64,000 bases of DNA, from NCBI GenBank assembly GCA_033557465.1, contig CM066041.1:153301532-153365531 (forward strand), in the 5' to 3' direction. Below, piece by piece: positions 60,901-64,000 of the stretch; position 1 is the first letter of the stretch; each line of letters opens with the position of its first letter. Made by a program: the position numbers and the translations under genes. A model generated the notes under the pieces. The model did not search any database. It was not told the DNA's origin and saw nothing but the letters and a program-made list of their open reading frames with translations. The DNA is from Ichthyophis bannanicus. Lineage: Eukaryota; Chordata; Amphibia; Gymnophiona; Ichthyophiidae.

Positions 60901-61321
60901 CCCCTTGGAATCATACAGGATGCATCCTCCATCTGTGGGGCTCACTGCACCAGTGTGTCTTTCTCCACCAAGAGCATGACCATGTTGACACCTGACCCTG
61001 TTGACATGTTGTGACCCTGTCGACAGGATGGGATCCATGTGGTCTTGCTACCCACCAATGCACGATGGAACGGCTGCACACGAACGAGCGGGAGCCTCCT
61101 CAAAACCATTGATCTTGACAGCCTGCGGCCGTACCAGAACATAATGGCCTGGAATGGATCTCCAGCAGATCTCCAGTATGTGCACGAACCTGCCTGGAAT
61201 AGATCTCCAGTATGCCCAGGATATGCACTGAACAGTGCACGAGACAGGATATACACTGAACAGTGCACGAGCCGGCCCAGTCCCAGCGGACTACACCCCT
61301 AGGGACTCCACCTGCATCTCC

Positions 61322-61425
61322 GCCTAAAGTAGGCGTAGCCTAGTGGTTAGTCCAGCAGTCTACTACCCAAGCGATCTGGGCCCAAATCCCACTGGTACTC
61401 CTTGTGGCCGGGTAAATCACTGTTG
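61322..61425 (+). repeat. tRNA-derived SINE fragment
   Basis: It has ggcgtagcctagtggttagt (A box) and a B-box-like cccaaatcccactgg, then actccttgtggccgggtaaa. It is the same family as the SINE at 31683, lacking the tail. Confidence 0.65.
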
Positions 61426-61500
61426 CGGCCCGGGCAGATCACAGCAGCTATGACCACAGCTGCTCGGGTACAGGCAAGGGCCCAAGCCACGCCAAGGACG

Positions 61501-61582
61501 CACACACAATGCACGCATCCCCAGAGGTCCTCCCTGCATACGCACACACAATGCACGCATCCCCAGAGGTCCTCCCTGCATC
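61501..61582 (+). repeat. Two-copy 42-bp tandem duplication
   Basis: The unit starting cacacacaatgcacgcatcc is present at 61501 and 61543, nearly identical. Another near-duplicate pair (gcagccttaacaatctggac) lies at about 61751 and 61808. Confidence 0.85.
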
Positions 61583-61955
61583 CTACTCATCTAGCACACA
61601 TCCGCAAGCCCTGCTCATGTAGCACACATCTGCAAGGCCACAAGGGGACTATCACATCACCCGTGCACTGACACGCACCGTCCAGGAGCACCACCGGTAA
61701 TGGGTGCACCTCACTGAGAAGTATAAGGGCATGAGTTCTTGTCGACCAGGCAGCCTTAACAATCTGGACTACCACCATCAATGTCGTGAGTTTGTGGCGA
61801 CCAAGCAGCCTTAACAATCTGGACTGCCACCTCTGCATGCCGCCCGAGCTCGGAACTGACTTGTGGACACTGCAGCCTTAGTGGTCCACCTCATACCACT
61901 CTTATAGCATAGCCAATACTGCCTTGCTATCCTGGCACGCACCTCTCACCTCACT

Positions 61956-62165
61956 AAGAACATATACCCAACGGGACGCCATGCTGGGTCAAAGGAGGCC
62001 CTTCAAGTCCAGTACCCTGTCTCCAACTGTGGCCAACCTAGATTATGTCTTTGCAAACGCACGGGTTCCCCAATGTACGTGTTGGGCCGAGCAGCGACTT
62101 ACCAGTCCCTGTATCTCTTATCCCGCTACACTAACATCCTCCAGTAACAAGTTCCAGAGTTGACT
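61956..62165 (-). repeat. CR1 3' fragment in DIRS#7
   Basis: aagaacatatacc, then gccatgctgggtcaaagg, ccaactgtggccaacctaga and gttccagagttga follow the CR1 3' end in order, strongly diverged. Confidence 0.75.
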
Positions 62166-62318
62166 ACACGTTTAAAAAAAAAACCAAAAAAACCCCCCTT
62201 ATTAGTGATGTGTTAATGCCCCATTTCGCACCACTCTTGTGGCTAGCGATTTGATGCCATGCTTCTGCATTGCGGTGACTCCCACACCACTACTGCTCGT
62301 TGGGCCTGCATCTTCTTG

Positions 62319-62572
62319 CTGCACAGAGGCGCCTTATGACTATACCCTCTGCACATGCGTGCATCGTGACTGCAAGCCTCTGTTACCGAGCAGAGGCGCC
62401 TTTTAACTATACCCTCTGCACATGCATGCATCGCGACTGCTCTGTTACCGCATAGAGGTGCCTTGTAACTACACCCTCTGCACATGCATGCATCGCAACT
62501 GCAAGCTGTCGTATGGTGCCTGCTAACTGCACCCTCTCATAACGCGAGTGCTGCACATGCGTGCATCGCACT
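62319..62572. repeat. Tandem array of about 63-68 bp units, four copies
   Basis: Each unit carries a gcagaggcgcctt-like block, a taactataccctctgcacatg block and a catgcatcgcgactgc block. The last copy is rearranged. It lies about 120 bp before the ICR of DIRS#7. Confidence 0.8.
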
Positions 62573-62694
62573 ACAGGCCTATATGCCTTTGTTGCAACTC
62601 GCAACGTGCTGTACCAAGGGCGCGTGTCAACCTGAAGGAGGATCTCGGTTTTCCCCATACGCCACAGCGCATGGCAGCTTGGGAGGCACCAAGT

Positions 62695-62790
62695 GTGGCT
62701 GACTCATCCTGCTTGTCCTAGGAGAAAACGGAGTTACTTACCTGTAACTGGAGTTCTCCGGGGACAGAAGAATAAGTCAGCCACACATAC
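62695..62790. repeat. ICR of DIRS#7
   Basis: 62697-62734 mirrors the left end and 62735-62790 mirrors the right end (63050 leftward). They join within the run gagaaaacgg, where both ends contribute A residues. Confidence 0.88.
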
Positions 62791-62874
62791 CCGTCCACCT
62801 CCCCTGGGATGGGGTCAACCTACGTCCTGGTGCCCGCCTCCTAGCGGCAAAAGGCTCAGCTAGGGACATACTGG

Positions 62875-63050
62875 CTAGCTAGGGGCGGGAAGGGAGGTGG
62901 GGCTAGTTGGCCCATGCTCAGAAGGGCGAAAGTCCTTCTGAGCTATGGAGAGTACTTCCGTCTTGGTGCCATCGGATAACGTCACCAAGTGTGGCTGACT
63001 TATCCTGCTGTCCCCGGAGAACTCCAGTTACAGGTAAGTAACTCCGTTTT
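62875..63050. repeat. Right ITR of DIRS#7
   Basis: Inverted copy of 57772-57930, extended at the outer end by ccagttacaggtaagtaact and ccgtttt, which only this end carries. Confidence 0.88.
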
Positions 63051-63465
63051 CTTCTTTGTATTGGCTTTGTGTTGCAAGGAACAATTAAATTAGCACTCTC
63101 AGCAGGAGGCAATGCCTTCCAAATCATTGCTGGAGGCAAGTGCCTCTGTTGCCTATGCATAAATCTGGGATTGGACATGGGGGAGGGGATCTAGCACAGA
63201 AAGCACAGTTAGGTGATCTCTGGGAACAGCAGGAATAAGTCTTCACATATGGGTACGTCGGTACCGACGGAGCCTGCGCGGGAACGCTCCCCAGCTTCCC
63301 AAAAAGGAAAGCTTTTGGGAGCATCCCACAGCGCCTGCGCGCTGCCTTCCCGCCTTTCCTAATCGCCTCTCCTCAGTTCGAGTTTTAAAGCTGAGACAAA
63401 AAGAGAGAGAGGAAAGGGAAGAGAGATAGAGAGATACAACTCCTAGGGGAGGTGGGTGGGTTGTG

Positions 63466-63565
63466 AAGACTTATTCCTGCTGTTCCCAGAGATCACCTGT
63501 TACAGGTAAGTAACTGTGCTATCTCCAGGAACAAGCAGGAATGAGTCTTCACATATGGGGACTCC
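63466..63565. repeat. ICR of DIRS#6
   Basis: The reverse complement of the left-end type sequence, including the intact palindrome acctgttacaggt (63495-63507), joins atctccaggaacaagcagga at 63520/63521. Confidence 0.88.
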
Positions 63566-63618
63566 CTAGCTAAAGATGCCTGGGAGATCCCCAAGGTTAT
63601 GAGACCCTGGGAAGGGCT

Positions 63619-64000
63619 CTACCTCCTCCTATGGATCTCAGGCATCCATCCAGGGAAGGAGGGTAGGAGTTGATTAAGAATGGAACAGGTGTTTGAGAAC
63701 AGCCTGACCAAACAAGGCATCCTGGCGGGAGTCCTTGTCCAAGCAGTAATGGGCTGTGAAGGTATGAACCGAGGCCCAGTGGCCGCTCGACAGATGTGGT
63801 CGATGGATACAGAATTTAGATGAGCCATAGAGGCTGCCATAGCCCTCACATTATGAGCTGTGACATGGCTCTCCAGAGAAAGGTTCTTACTCTGGTAGGC
63901 GAAGGAAATACACTGAGCAATCCAATTAGACAGTGTTCTTTTAGAGACTGGAAGTCCCAAATGAGAGGGATCAAAAGCAACAAAGAGTTGGAAAGACTTT
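63619..64000 (-). pseudogene. Tyrosine recombinase C-terminus of DIRS#6, frameshifted
   Basis: K-R-T-L-S-N-W-I-A-Q-C-I-S-F-A-Y and T-A-H-N-V-R-A-M match #3 and #4. After C-R-A-A-T one base is missing (about 63776, gaggcccagtgg where #4 has one more A), so the part with the catalytic tyrosine is out of frame. Confidence 0.85.

Larger units (their letters stand above)
57772..63050 (+). mobile_element. DIRS#7, DIRS-like element without recognisable genes
   Basis: Left ITR (57772-57930) and right ITR (62875-63050) are inverted copies. An ICR at 62695-62790 is the reverse complement of the left end (ctcatcctgcttgtcctagg) joined to that of the right end (ggagttacttacctgtaact). The ICR position near the right end gives plus-strand orientation, opposite to the other DIRS copies. 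In 57931-62694 I find no Y-L-D-D, RNase H or recombinase blocks on either strand. The interior holds SINE and CR1 fragments, tRNA-like heads and several tandem duplications. Confidence 0.82.
63202..64000 (-). mobile_element. DIRS#6, left part only
   Basis: Left ITR from agcacagtta (63202), ICR at 63466-63565, and the recombinase C-terminus; the rest lies beyond the window. Same group as #3 and #4. Against its own ICR the left end lacks 13 bp just after cacagtta, removing half of the terminal palindrome. Confidence 0.88.

Noticed and set aside
61501..62572. CRISPR-like array
   Set aside because: The units are contiguous tandem duplications without unique spacers, and the genome is vertebrate.

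Overview
The window is vertebrate nuclear DNA, most likely from an amphibian with a large, repeat-rich genome. A caecilian is my best guess from the look of its CR1, L2 and DIRS repeats, but this is inference and not a database match. Only one host gene is recognisable: the first coding exon of SLC35E4, on the minus strand at 25259-25898, ending in a clean GTAAGT splice donor. No second exon is visible, so positions 1-25258 are probably one long intron made almost entirely of transposons. Nearly everything else is mobile DNA, much of it nested.

Layout. (1) 1-3853: the 5' half of a Ty3/Gypsy-type (Gmr1-like) LTR retrotransposon, minus strand. It has a SCAN-like Gag, a CCHC knuckle and an aspartic protease, then a dUTPase domain in the -1 frame. 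Its 1.67-kb LTR carries its own long ORF. (2) 3854-16672: DIRS#1, minus strand, with its left end cut off by that element. Its RT is split by a 1.6-kb solo LTR (6255-7856, GTAC target duplication) that also carries a long ORF. Its 5' region is split by a full-length L1/Tx1-like LINE (10096-15815). (3) 16673-19044: MITE-like and SINE debris. (4) 19045-24825: DIRS#2, nearly intact. (5) 24826-27953: SLC35E4 exon and flanks, and a hAT-like fragment. (6) 27954-51656: DIRS#5, a 23.7-kb nest. Both termini and the internal complementary region (ICR) are still recognisable although it is interrupted by a foldback element, a SINE, an L2 (itself split by CR1), DIRS#3, a CR1 (itself split by DIRS#4) and a truncated L1-like LINE. 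(7) 51989-56778: a hAT-like non-autonomous element with 8-bp target duplications, holding an L2 and a degenerate minisatellite. (8) 57772-63050: DIRS#7, with full DIRS terminal architecture but no recognisable coding capacity. (9) 63202-64000: the start of DIRS#6.

The DIRS elements share one plan: a Gag with an N-terminal Cys/His cluster; RT, RNase H and Dam-like methyltransferase in one frame; a tyrosine recombinase (YR) in another frame, whose open frame runs back across most of the RT gene; inverted terminal repeats (ITRs); and an ICR that is the reverse complement of the left end joined to that of the right end. They fall into groups: #1/#5; #2; #3/#4/#6; #7. Copies differ in damage. #2 has intact gag and YR with one apparent base deletion in the methyltransferase. 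#3 has intact RT-RH-MT and YR but a broken gag. #4 has lost the first catalytic arginine of its YR. Coordinates of old, decayed elements are good to a few bases where duplications or ICR matches define them, and to tens of bases elsewhere.
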